Assembly (NCBI RefSeq): GCF_000685035.1
Contig: NZ_BAYB01000009.1
Coordinates: forward strand, 186,001 to 250,000
DNA: 64,000 nt
Source: Paraburkholderia ferrariae NBRC 106233
Lineage (GTDB): Bacteria > Pseudomonadota > Gammaproteobacteria > Burkholderiales > Burkholderiaceae
Direction of reading: 5' to 3'
In this document: piece after piece, positions 53,776-61,587 of the stretch
Layout: the number at the start of each line of letters is the position of its first letter
Numbering within the stretch: the first letter of the stretch is position 1
Position numbers and translations under genes: made by a program
Notes under the pieces: model-generated
Told to the model about the DNA's origin: nothing
The model's input: only the letters and a program-made list of their open reading frames with translations
The model's database searches: none

Positions 53776-54693
53776 TCAGAAACTCCGTTGTTCTTCTGCT
53801 GCGCGGCAGAACGCGTCGATCAACGCGCTATAGGCCGCGGGTGCTTCGATATAGCCGGCATGCCCCGCACCCGGCACGACCTCGAACGGCGCGTGCGCCG
53901 CCGCGGCCAGCCGCTCGCAGGCGGCGGGTGGCGTAATCGTGTCGTCTGCGCCCGCCGCCACGCTGACCTTGCCCTGAAACGCTGCGAGGTCGGCCGCGAG
54001 ATCGGCGTTGGCGAGCAGATGCGTCGCCTGCGCGTAACCGTGCGGCAGCACGCGCGCCATGTTCCAGCGCACCCAGGCGCGCGCCGCATCGTCCGCATGC
54101 GGCGAAAGCATGTTGGCGCTGCGCTTTGCCGCGAGCCCGGCCGGGCCGAGTTCCGCCAGCATGGCAAGGCGCGTATCGCGCTTCTCCGCGCGTAATGCCT
54201 CGCTCGACGCGCCATAGCCGCCCGCAGGCGAAATCAGCAGCAGCCCCGCCAGCCGCTGCGGATTCGCCACGGCGAAAGCACCGGCCATGATCGCGCCGAG
54301 CGAATGCCCCACCAGCACGCAGCGTGCAATACCGAGTGTGTCGAGCCAGCCGGCCAGCCGTGCGGCATAGTCGGCGGCAGCGGGCGAAGCGGCCGCAACC
54401 GGCGTGGAATCGCCATACCCCGGCGCATCCCATGCCAGCACGCGGCGCGTGCCGCCCAGCGTTTCCAGTTGCTGGACCCAGGAAGCCGCCCCGGAACCGA
54501 TGCCGTGCAGCAGCACGAGCGGCAGCGTATCGCTGCGCAACGCGTGCAACTGGGCCGCTTCGCGATACCCTACCCGCACGTCGCCCGCCTCGTCCGCTTT
54601 GGCGACCTGGGCCGGGAAGCACGCAAGGCGCGCTTCGAAGGCCGCGGCGGCATCGTCGGTCGGGGTGGAGATGGCGAGGGTATTCACGGTCAT
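53776..54693 (-). CDS. Alpha/beta hydrolase (MhpC/BphD-like ring-fission hydrolase type)
   Basis: The 305-residue protein has LLHGIGSGAASWVQQLETL, the nucleophile VLVGHSLGAIMAGAF, the acid in AGADDTITPPA and the histidine in GAGHAGYIEAP. The pattern is that of C-C bond hydrolases and related esterases of meta-cleavage pathways. In the operon it could hydrolyse the ring-opened product. ATG 54693 behind CGGAA is preferred; TTG 54711 is an alternative. It abuts the IclR start. Confidence 0.88.
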   Translation of the reverse strand: MTVNTLAISTPTDDAAAAFEARLACFPAQVAKADEAGDVRVGYREAAQLHALRSDTLPLVLLHGIGSGAASWVQQLETLGGTRRVLAWDAPGYGDSTPVAAASPAAADYAARLAGWLDTLGIARCVLVGHSLGAIMAGAFAVANPQRLAGLLLISPAGGYGASSEALRAEKRDTRLAMLAELGPAGLAAKRSANMLSPHADDAARAWVRWNMARVLPHGYAQATHLLANADLAADLAAFQGKVSVAAGADDTITPPAACERLAAAAHAPFEVVPGAGHAGYIEAPAAYSALIDAFCRAAEEQRSF

Positions 54694-54721
54694 GGTTCCG
54701 GTGACAGTCAATCTGGAATCC

Positions 54722-55261
54722 TTACTTCTGCAGATCGCGCTTGATCTTCGCGAGCGGCGAATCCGGCGGATAGGTCGGCGTGATGGGCTTGGGCGAACCC
54801 AGCATCACGCACATCAGCGCGTCTTCCTCGCCGATGTTGATTTCCGTGCGGTACACGCCGGGCGGCACCGAGATCAGGTCGCGCTCGCCGAGCACGGCTT
54901 CCCAGGTCTCGCCGTCCTTCTCGCAGATCACTTTCATCTTCCCGCGCAGCACGAAGAAGATTTCCTCCACGTCCATATGGATGTGGCTCGGGCCGATGTT
55001 GCCGGCCGGAATCACCATGGTCGAGAACGTGAAACCGCCCGCGGGCACCGTGTTCACGTCCTTCGCCACGCCCGTGCCGCCCGTGCCCACATAGCGCATC
55101 TGCGCGCGGCGGTATTTCGGGTCGTAGTCGGCCTGGAACTTCAGCGCGTCCCAGTCGTAGCGGCGCGTTGCGTAGCGCGCCACGCGGCTGTCCATCCACT
55201 GCTCGAAACTGGCTTCGTCGGGACGCTCCCACGATTTGCGCTCGAGATCGGCATCGGCCAT
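54722..55261 (-). CDS. Cupin-domain protein
   Basis: The 179-residue protein (ATG 55261 behind AAAGGAGAAAG) has one cupin domain with PSHIHMDVEEIFFVLRGKM and a second motif ISVPPGVYRTEINIG. The metal ligands HxH and Glu are present; the second-motif histidine is replaced by tyrosine. An N-terminal helical segment of about 60 residues rich in Arg/Tyr precedes it (DSRVARYATRRYDWDALKFQ). Cupins of this kind may be dioxygenases, isomerases or binding proteins. Its retention in the operon suggests a catalytic step whose nature is unknown. Confidence 0.85.
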   Translation of the reverse strand: MADADLERKSWERPDEASFEQWMDSRVARYATRRYDWDALKFQADYDPKYRRAQMRYVGTGGTGVAKDVNTVPAGGFTFSTMVIPAGNIGPSHIHMDVEEIFFVLRGKMKVICEKDGETWEAVLGERDLISVPPGVYRTEINIGEEDALMCVMLGSPKPITPTYPPDSPLAKIKRDLQK

Positions 55262-55301
55262 CGCTTTCTCCTTTAAGTTCAACACTGTCGATTAGACAAG
55301 A

Positions 55302-56072
55302 TCAATTCATCACGAAGCCGCCGTTCACCGGCAGCAACTGGCCCGTCACGAAGCGCGCGGCCCCGGAGAGCAGGAACAGCACCGGGCCCGTTACGTCGTC
55401 GGGCACCTGCGGGCGGCGCAGCGCGCGGCCTTCGAGGTAGTACGCGTGGCGATCGGCCGGCACGTAGGCTGTCGCCTCCACTTCCGTGAGTCCGGGCGCG
55501 ATGGCGTTGACGGTGATGCCATCCGCGCCGAACTCGCGTGCGAGCGAATGCGTCATGGCAATCACGGCGCCCTTGCTAGCCACATAGGCGAGCAGCCTGG
55601 GCGCACCCCACAGTGCCGTGTCCGAAGCGATGTTGACGATCGAGCCGTGACCCGACTCCGCAAGCCAGCGCTGCGCCGCGGCGCACATGAGCCAGGTGCC
55701 GCGCACGTTGACGTTCATGACGGCGTCCCACGTTTGCACGCTCAATTCGTGCGCGAGCTTGCCGCCCGAGTTCGTGATCGCCGCGTTGTTGATGAGGCCG
55801 TCGATGCCGCCCATGCGTTGCGCGGCGCTTTCGACGAACGCGTGGATGCTCTCCGGCTGCGCGAGATCGAGCGGCACATAGCCCACGTCGTGCCCCTGCG
55901 CGGCAAGCGAGGCCGTGAGCGCCGCGCCGGCGTCGTGCAGCACGTCGCCGAAGGTCACGCGCGCACCGGCCGCGGCCAGCGCCGCGACGAACGCGGCGCC
56001 CAGACCGCGCGCGCCGCCCGTCACGACAACGCGCCGGCCCGCGAGGCTCGCCTGCGTCGCAGCGTTATGCAT
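55302..56072 (-). CDS. SDR-family dehydrogenase (possible cis-dihydrodiol dehydrogenase)
   Basis: The 256-residue enzyme has TGGARGLGAAFVAALAAAG, NNAA, the catalytic serine in NIASDTALWG and the intact YVASK motif (LLAYVASKGAVIAM). It is a classical NAD(P)-dependent dehydrogenase. Its start overlaps the stop of the Rieske oxygenase gene by 8 bases, the position at which a cis-diol dehydrogenase is expected. The exact substrate is an inference from that linkage. Confidence 0.9.
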   Translation of the reverse strand: MHNAATQASLAGRRVVVTGGARGLGAAFVAALAAAGARVTFGDVLHDAGAALTASLAAQGHDVGYVPLDLAQPESIHAFVESAAQRMGGIDGLINNAAITNSGGKLAHELSVQTWDAVMNVNVRGTWLMCAAAQRWLAESGHGSIVNIASDTALWGAPRLLAYVASKGAVIAMTHSLAREFGADGITVNAIAPGLTEVEATAYVPADRHAYYLEGRALRRPQVPDDVTGPVLFLLSGAARFVTGQLLPVNGGFVMN

Positions 56073-57156
56073 GGCTGTGGCCCGCAGCGGCTTGCTCCGC
56101 CTGCGCGCCATGCTGTGCGCGCCAGGCGTCCAGTTCGGCGAAGTCCTGCTGCGCGCGCTGGCGCAGCATGCGGCGCACGCGCGTCATGCCCACGTCGTGC
56201 TGATAGAGGAATTCGTGATCGCGCGCATTGGGTGCGAGGCTTTCGAGTACGTAGCGGTCCTGTTCCAGCACCGCCCAATGCAGCCCTTCCAGGCGATTGC
56301 GATAGAGGAAGCGCCACGCGTCGCGCTGCCAGCCCTGCACCTTGCGCGTGCGCCAGAAATAAACCTGGCAGTTCTTTTCATCCACCGGCACGGAGAAGCC
56401 GATGATGCCGAAGTTGCCGCCCGGGCCGAACTTCTTCTTGTACGGAATCGCGAGGCGCATCCACAGGCAACCCGTCTCGCCCAGCTCCACCCAGTCGAAG
56501 TTCACGTCGCGCTGGCCCACTTTCTCGAACATGAGGCCGGTGTCGGTTTTGCGCACGCGCATGTCGGCCTGCTTGTCGCCTTCGGCCATCGAGTGCGAAG
56601 TGGCATGCAGATAGGCGCCGTGCATCGGGTCCATCACGTTGTCGATCGCGTACTGGTAATTGCACTTCCAGTTCGAAACGCAGAGGAACTGCGCATAGTC
56701 CGCGCCGACCAGTTCTTCCGGCAGCACGAGCGGCGCGGGTTCCTTGTGCGCGTCGTCGCCGAACCACAGGAACACCGCGCCCGCATGCTCCTGCGCGGGA
56801 TAGGACTTCACGCACTTCTGCCCTTCCAGCGGGCACGACGCCACGGCCGGCACGCTCTGCACGGTGCCGCCGCCATCGACTTCGATGCCGTGATACCAGC
56901 ACGCCACGCGGTCGCCGAGGTTCCAGCCGAGCGAGAGGCGCGCGCCGCGGTGCGGGCAGCGGTCTTCCAGCGCGTGGACGTTGCCGTCCTGGTCGCGCCA
57001 CAGCACGATCTGGTCGCCAAGGCGCGTAATGCCGATGGGCGCGCTGCCCACCTGCCAGCTCGGCACGACGGGATACCAGTAATTACGCAGGCCGCGGTCG
57101 AGATAGGCGCGGATCGGATCGGCGGCGCCGGCCGCTTCGAGAGTGGGGGACGTCAT
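56065..57156 (-). CDS. Rieske non-haem iron oxygenase, alpha subunit
   Basis: The 363-residue oxygenase has the Rieske site Cys67/His69 and Cys86/His89 (RCPHRGARLSLG, ACWYHGIEVDG) and the mononuclear iron site with Asp172, Asp176, His179 and His184 (AIDNVMDPMHGAYLHATSHS). There is no beta-subunit gene, so it belongs to the alpha-only (phthalate/carbazole/oxoquinoline-type) group, here with separate ferredoxin and reductase. It inserts oxygen into an aromatic ring or removes a substituent. The substrate cannot be named. ATG 57156 is chosen; the frame upstream is not conserved-looking. Confidence 0.93.
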   Translation of the reverse strand: MTSPTLEAAGAADPIRAYLDRGLRNYWYPVVPSWQVGSAPIGITRLGDQIVLWRDQDGNVHALEDRCPHRGARLSLGWNLGDRVACWYHGIEVDGGGTVQSVPAVASCPLEGQKCVKSYPAQEHAGAVFLWFGDDAHKEPAPLVLPEELVGADYAQFLCVSNWKCNYQYAIDNVMDPMHGAYLHATSHSMAEGDKQADMRVRKTDTGLMFEKVGQRDVNFDWVELGETGCLWMRLAIPYKKKFGPGGNFGIIGFSVPVDEKNCQVYFWRTRKVQGWQRDAWRFLYRNRLEGLHWAVLEQDRYVLESLAPNARDHEFLYQHDVGMTRVRRMLRQRAQQDFAELDAWRAQHGAQAEQAAAGHSHA

Positions 57157-57215
57157 CTGGGGCTCCGGGTACTGATTCGGTGAGACGGTGGGGGCGGCGT
57201 GAAAGGCGCGCCCGC

Positions 57216-57527
57216 TTATTCGGCGAGCAGGCGGAATTCGGCGGCCAGTCGCTCCGCGGTCCACGGCGCGCCTTCGGGCGTGCGAAAGCCCGCGCCGTTC
57301 AGCCCTGCCACCACCTCGTCGAGTTCGACGGCACCGGCTTCGAACACCTTTTCGAGCGCGTCGCCAAAGTCGTTTTCATATTGCGTGGGCTCGGCCTTGC
57401 GCGTTTGCCACACGAGGTTCTGCGCCTCGCCCGGCTGCTCGATCACGCCCTTGCCTGCCACGTTGTTCGGTTGCGGCGCAAGCCAGGGCTTGAGCCACGG
57501 ATTGAAGTTCACGGGGATTTCACGCAT
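57216..57527 (-). CDS. Small protein with recombinase-like helical domain
   Basis: The 103-residue protein begins MREIPVNFNPWLKPWLAPQP. The C-terminal part (LDEVVAGLNGAGFRTPEGAP then WTAERLAAEFRLL) resembles the helix-turn found in serine recombinases, where a phrase like GxRTxxGxxWTxxxV sits beside the DNA-binding region. It is far too short to be a recombinase. It starts one base after the ferredoxin stop and precedes the oxygenase. It may be a regulator or an accessory subunit of the oxygenase; neither is shown. Confidence 0.75.
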   Translation of the reverse strand: MREIPVNFNPWLKPWLAPQPNNVAGKGVIEQPGEAQNLVWQTRKAEPTQYENDFGDALEKVFEAGAVELDEVVAGLNGAGFRTPEGAPWTAERLAAEFRLLAE

Positions 57528-57528
57528 G

Positions 57529-57843
57529 TCATTCCACCTTGATCTGGATTTCTTCACCGGCGAGACGGACCGCATACATTTTCAGATCGCGGCCACCGGG
57601 CTCCTTGAGGCACTTGCCGGTCGGGATATGGAACACGGCTTCGTGCAGCGGGCATTCGACGGTGTCGCCATCGACGAAACCCTGCGTCAGCAACGCGTAC
57701 GCATGGGGGCAGACGTTTTCGAGCGCATAGATCTCGTCGCCCACCTTGTAGATGCCGATTTCGGTGCCGTCGAGCTTGTACTCGAGCGGTGCGTCGTCGG
57801 ACAGATCGCCGGCATGTCCGGCACAGCGCCATTCTTCAGCCAT
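57529..57843 (-). CDS. Rieske-type ferredoxin of the oxygenase system
   Basis: The 104-residue protein has Cys45/His47 and Cys64/His67 (ENVCPHAYALLTQG, VECPLHEAVFHIPTGKC), the BphA3-type Rieske cluster. It carries electrons from the FAD reductase (45799-47055) to the oxygenase. It is the first gene of the operon and faces the divergent porin across 455 bases of regulatory DNA. Confidence 0.94.
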   Translation of the reverse strand: MAEEWRCAGHAGDLSDDAPLEYKLDGTEIGIYKVGDEIYALENVCPHAYALLTQGFVDGDTVECPLHEAVFHIPTGKCLKEPGGRDLKMYAVRLAGEEIQIKVE

Positions 57844-57865
57844 TTCTCACCTTTCCAGGGGACTT

Positions 57866-57885
57866 ATGTTCCATACAAGGAACAT
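57866..57885. promoter_or_regulatory. Palindromic operator candidate 1 (IclR-type)
   Basis: ATGTTCC and GGAACAT are perfect complements separated by six bases (ATACAA). The site lies 23 bases ahead of the ferredoxin start, where a regulator could control the long operon. It shares TTCCATA and GGAACA with candidate 2 at 58163. Confidence 0.6.
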
Positions 57886-58162
57886 TAGTTTATGTATGGT
57901 CATTATAGGAGCCGTCTTACGCCATGAAAATAAAATTCGTGCACGCCTGGGGAAAACACCGATCAATCCCCGGAAGGTGCGAGAAAGGTGCGCGAACAAC
58001 CTTTATGGATCGCTCTCGGACGGTTGCGGCAACGGCCGCCGGAACAGGCTTTCCGCAGACTAATGGACGCGTCGTTGCAGCCGCGACACAGGGTATTCAC
58101 CGTCCAAAAAAAGTATTTTGGCCTCCCCGGAGAAACTCTATACTTTCCATAGGCGTTACGTT

Positions 58163-58179
58163 TGTCCATATATGGAACA
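58163..58179. promoter_or_regulatory. Palindromic operator candidate 2 (IclR-type)
   Basis: TGTCCATATATGGAACA contains a perfect 12-base palindrome TCCATATATGGA and nearly repeats candidate 1. It lies about 120 bases ahead of the porin start. A half-site TTTCCATAG stands at about 58144. Confidence 0.6.
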
Positions 58180-58298
58180 CTCAACGCCAGTGTAGCTCGC
58201 CAAAAAAGAAGAAGCGGCGAGCACGCCAGAGGGTTTCAAGAGGTTGAGCAGGCCGATGCAAACATCCGGCCATTCGTCATACGTTGAGGAGTCCAAAG

Positions 58299-59372
58299 TT
58301 GAAGCACGTCATTGTCGCGGGACTGACCGGAATCTGCGCCGTCTCGAGCGCATGGGCACAAAGCAGCGTCACGCTGTACGGCAGCCTCGATGCCGGTGTC
58401 GCCTATATCAGCAACGTCGGGGGCAGCACCAGGTGGATGGAAGAACAGGGCAACACGCAGCCGGACCGCTGGGGCCTGCGCGGCGCCGAGGATCTGGGCG
58501 GCGGCCTGAAGGCGATCTTCCAGCTTGAAAACGGCTTCTACACGAACACGGGCGCCATGGCGAAATCGGGCGTGCTCTTCAACCGCCAGGCCTTCGTGGG
58601 CCTCAGTTCCGACCAGGTCGGCTCGCTGACGCTCGGCCATCAAACGCCGTTCGCGTTCGACGTTCTCGATCCGTTCAGTACTGCCTACGTTTCCGGCAAC
58701 TGGTTTGCGTTCCACCCCGGCAACATCGACGAGCTTGCCGATACGGGTGTCGTGCCGTTCGACAACTCCGTGAAGTTCCGCTCGGCGAACTGGTATGGCT
58801 TCACGGCGGGCGCCATGCTCGGCTTTGGCAACACCACGAACTTCTCGACCGGCCGCACGATGAGCTACGCGCTCACGTATTCGAGCGGCCCGTTCAAGGC
58901 CGGCGCGACGTGGTCCAACGAGCACGACCGCTCGGTATCGATCGCGACCATCGGCCTCGCCACGTTCCAGGGCCAGCCTGCCACGACCTACGTGGCCGAC
59001 AAGGTGGAGAACATGGGCATCGGCGCCTCGTACGATTTCGGCAAGCTGCTGCTGCACGGCCTCTACACGCGCACGAAGCTGCAGTCGGCCGGCTATTCGG
59101 ATACGTTCCAGAGCTACGATGCCGGCGCGAACTACCAGGTCACCGTCGCCAATGCGATTGTGAGCGGTGCGTCCACCTCAACGCTGTCGGGCCGCCGCTG
59201 GACCCAGTTCGTGATCGGCGACATGTACTCGCTTTCGAAAGCGACGCAGGTGTACGTGGACGTGCTGTACGAGCGCGCGAACTCGGAAGCGCAGGCGGCG
59301 CTCTTCACCGCGGGCGTTTCGAGCGGACGCAATCAGACGAGCGTGGTCACGGGTATCCACCACTCGTTCTAA
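58299..59372 (+). CDS. Trimeric porin, divergent from the Rieske operon
   Basis: The 357-residue protein has a signal peptide (HVIVAGLTGICAVSSAWA), and the mature part begins QSSVTLYGSLDAGVAYISN and ends TGIHHSF. TTG 58299 is the best start because GAGGAG lies seven bases ahead and it yields a normal signal peptide; no ATG fits. It is a Burkholderia general porin paralogue and, by position, likely the outer-membrane entry for the substrate of the divergent catabolic operon. Confidence 0.92.
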   Translation: MKHVIVAGLTGICAVSSAWAQSSVTLYGSLDAGVAYISNVGGSTRWMEEQGNTQPDRWGLRGAEDLGGGLKAIFQLENGFYTNTGAMAKSGVLFNRQAFVGLSSDQVGSLTLGHQTPFAFDVLDPFSTAYVSGNWFAFHPGNIDELADTGVVPFDNSVKFRSANWYGFTAGAMLGFGNTTNFSTGRTMSYALTYSSGPFKAGATWSNEHDRSVSIATIGLATFQGQPATTYVADKVENMGIGASYDFGKLLLHGLYTRTKLQSAGYSDTFQSYDAGANYQVTVANAIVSGASTSTLSGRRWTQFVIGDMYSLSKATQVYVDVLYERANSEAQAALFTAGVSSGRNQTSVVTGIHHSF

Positions 59373-59391
59373 TGCCTCGATGTGAGGGCAA

Positions 59392-59416
59392 CGCGCGGAG
59401 GGTGGCCCCTCCGCGC
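59392..59416. terminator. GC-rich hairpin between convergent porin and IclR genes
   Basis: GCGCGGAGGG and CCCTCCGCGC form a 10-bp stem with a four-base loop midway between the two convergent stops. No T-run follows on either strand, so it is a possible bidirectional terminator or mRNA-end hairpin. Confidence 0.5.
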
Positions 59417-59446
59417 AGCAGTATCGCCCGGGTCAAAACCCGGTAG

Positions 59447-60436
59447 TCAGAAGAAGCCTGCAGGCAGCGAGCGGCTGCGCGCCGCGCGGGCGGCCGTAGG
59501 GTCGCTGGCGCGGGGCCGGTAGCTCAGGCGCATGGAGAGGTCGATGGCCGCGCCGCATACGGCTGCGACCAGAGGCGCGCGCTCGGCGTCGCCGCCAATA
59601 TCGGAGCGCGGCACCGTGGCCGTGATGGCCGCCACGATCCTGCCCGACTGATCGCGCACCGGCGCGCTCACCACCGAAATCCCCGTTTCGAACGAAGCCT
59701 CCGAGAGCGCGTAGCCCTGCTCGGCACTCTCGCGCACGCGCGCATAGAGGTCGGCCACGGTGGCCGGCGTGCGGTCCGTGAAGCGTTCGAGCTGCTTCTC
59801 CGGGTAGAGCGCGCGCAGTTCGGCCAGCGTGAGATCGCCCATCAGCACCTGGCCGTGTACCGTGGCATGCGCAGGCAAACGCGTGCCCACATGCACCTTC
59901 ACCGAGCTGAACATGGGGTCGCGCGTCTGCGCTTTGGCGACAAAGACGATATCGCGGCCATCGCGGATCAGCAGATGCGTGCTCAGGCCCGTCGAATCGC
60001 GCAGGCGTTCCAGCACAGGTTGACCGAAATCCGTGAGTTCGAGCGAGCTCAGATACTCGAAGCCGAGCCGCAGCACGGCCACGCCCAGGCGAAACTGCTT
60101 GTCGCCATTCACGCGTTCGAGAAAGCCGAGCGCTTCGAGCGTCTGCAGCAGGCGGAACGTGGTCGTGCGCGGAATGCCGATGCGCCGCGAGAGTTCGGGG
60201 GCGCCCAGCACCGGCTCGCGCGCCGAAAATTCCGTGAGGATGCGCAGGCCCCGTTCGAGGCCGGGCACGAGGTAGGTGGACGTGCCCGCGCCTTCTTCGT
60301 CGGCGCCTTCCTGCGCGCACACGGACAAGGCTGCGGATTCCGGCACGACGCTCTCATCGTCGTTGCCGGGGGGCGTCTCGCTCCTGTGCGGCCCGCTGCC
60401 GCGGCGGGCGGCGCCGGTCGTGTTCTGTTTGGCCAT
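59447..60436 (-). CDS. IclR-family regulator (copy 2)
   Basis: The 329-residue protein has the winged helix LSRRIGIPRTTTFRLLQTLE and an effector domain that is nearly the same as that of the IclR at 52900-53775 (GLERGLRILTEFSAREPVLG; HLLIRDGRDIVFVAKAQTRD; GISVVSAPVRDQSGRIVAAI). It differs by a 50-residue N-terminal extension and a longer C-terminus. It converges on the porin gene. The two copies may form a heteromer, respond to different ligands, or bind the same operator competitively; these are inferences. Confidence 0.92.
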   Translation of the reverse strand: MAKQNTTGAARRGSGPHRSETPPGNDDESVVPESAALSVCAQEGADEEGAGTSTYLVPGLERGLRILTEFSAREPVLGAPELSRRIGIPRTTTFRLLQTLEALGFLERVNGDKQFRLGVAVLRLGFEYLSSLELTDFGQPVLERLRDSTGLSTHLLIRDGRDIVFVAKAQTRDPMFSSVKVHVGTRLPAHATVHGQVLMGDLTLAELRALYPEKQLERFTDRTPATVADLYARVRESAEQGYALSEASFETGISVVSAPVRDQSGRIVAAITATVPRSDIGGDAERAPLVAAVCGAAIDLSMRLSYRPRASDPTAARAARSRSLPAGFF

Positions 60437-60567
60437 TGGCGGCTAGTGTCTGCTTGTCTCTGCTTGTTTCGGTGGAACGTCTCGTTGACCTTCGAATGAT
60501 AGCGCGAAGCGTGCCCTCCACTGGAGGCTTGCGGTGCCTGTGCACCCGATGCGGGCGCCCCGATTCC

Positions 60568-61476
60568 TCAAACCTTCGCGAGCATGGGCGGAATTCGGGC
60601 AACGAACGCGTCCACGGCCACCCGCACCTTGGGCGGCGTATGGCGCGCTTTCTGCCGCACCACATGCACCTCGGCGCCCAGCACGCTGCGGCTGTCCAGC
60701 ACGAGCGCGAGACGCCCGTCGCGCAGATACGGGCCCATCAGCCAGCACGGCAGCCACGCGAGTCCCGCGCCGGCCGCGGCCGCATCGGCAATGGCCTGCA
60801 GATCGTCGAAATGGAGGCGCGCCGCGGGGCGCCATTCCTGGGTCTTGCCGTCCGGACCGAGCACCCGCCACGGCGCGCTTTGTCCCGCACGGCCATAGGC
60901 AATGCTGGTGTGCGCGGCCAGGTCGGCGAAATCGGCCGGCTTGCCGTGCTGCGCGAGATACGCGGGCGACGCGCAGATGCCCATGCCCTGCACGCCCAGC
61001 CGCCGCGCGACGAGCGTGGCGTGGTCGGCCAGCGTGCCGATGCGCACGGCCAGATCGAAGCCGTCCTCCACCAGATCGGTCACGCGGTCGCTGAACGACA
61101 GTTCGACGTCGAGCCGCGGATATTCCTCCACCAGCGCGCGCACGACGGGCGCCACGCACTGCCGCCCGAACAGCACGGGCGCCGTAATGCGCAGGCGCCC
61201 GGCCGGCTCGCGTCGGCCGTGATCGAGCGCGGCCTCGGCGGCACCGAGGTCGGCCAGCACGCGGCGGCACTGCTCGTAATAGGCGTGGCCTTCGTCGGTA
61301 AGGCTCAGGCTGCGCGTGGTGCGCTGCAAGAGCCGCACGCCGAGGCGCTGCTCCAGCCGCGCGACCACTTTCGCCACGGCCGAACGCGTCACGCCCAGCC
61401 GCTCCCCGGCGGCGGCAAAGCTGCCGGCCTCCACCACGTCGACGAACTCCTCGACACCCCTCAACCGTTCGGTCAT
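60568..61476 (-). CDS. LysR-family regulator
   Basis: The 302-residue protein has the HTH in SFAAAGERLGVTRSAVAKVV and the effector domain of the aromatic/quinone-linked LysR branch (LSLTDEGHAYYEQCRRVLAD, FDLAVRIGTLADHATLVARR). It is divergent from the quinone oxidoreductase gene at 61588, which is its likely target. The 111-base gap holds two dyad candidates. The effector is unknown. Confidence 0.92.
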   Translation of the reverse strand: MTERLRGVEEFVDVVEAGSFAAAGERLGVTRSAVAKVVARLEQRLGVRLLQRTTRSLSLTDEGHAYYEQCRRVLADLGAAEAALDHGRREPAGRLRITAPVLFGRQCVAPVVRALVEEYPRLDVELSFSDRVTDLVEDGFDLAVRIGTLADHATLVARRLGVQGMGICASPAYLAQHGKPADFADLAAHTSIAYGRAGQSAPWRVLGPDGKTQEWRPAARLHFDDLQAIADAAAAGAGLAWLPCWLMGPYLRDGRLALVLDSRSVLGAEVHVVRQKARHTPPKVRVAVDAFVARIPPMLAKV

Positions 61477-61493
61477 CGCCTGGCCTCGTATTT

Positions 61494-61553
61494 GGTTCCT
61501 CACAGGAAACAGTAAGTGGCTTTAATCTCGCCAATGTTTCCCTGTACGCAACA
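61494..61553. promoter_or_regulatory. Two dyads between LysR and quinone oxidoreductase genes
   Basis: GGTTCCTCACAGGAAAC (61494-61510) is a near-perfect dyad, and 61534-61553 has ATGTT and AACAT ends around TTCCCTGTACG. The second resembles the ATGTTCC...GGAACAT palindrome upstream of the Rieske operon. They suit LysR operators in a divergent gap, and an IclR could also recognise them. Confidence 0.4.
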
Positions 61554-61587
61554 TTATCATAGCTGCTCCAACCGAACGGGAGCAGCC

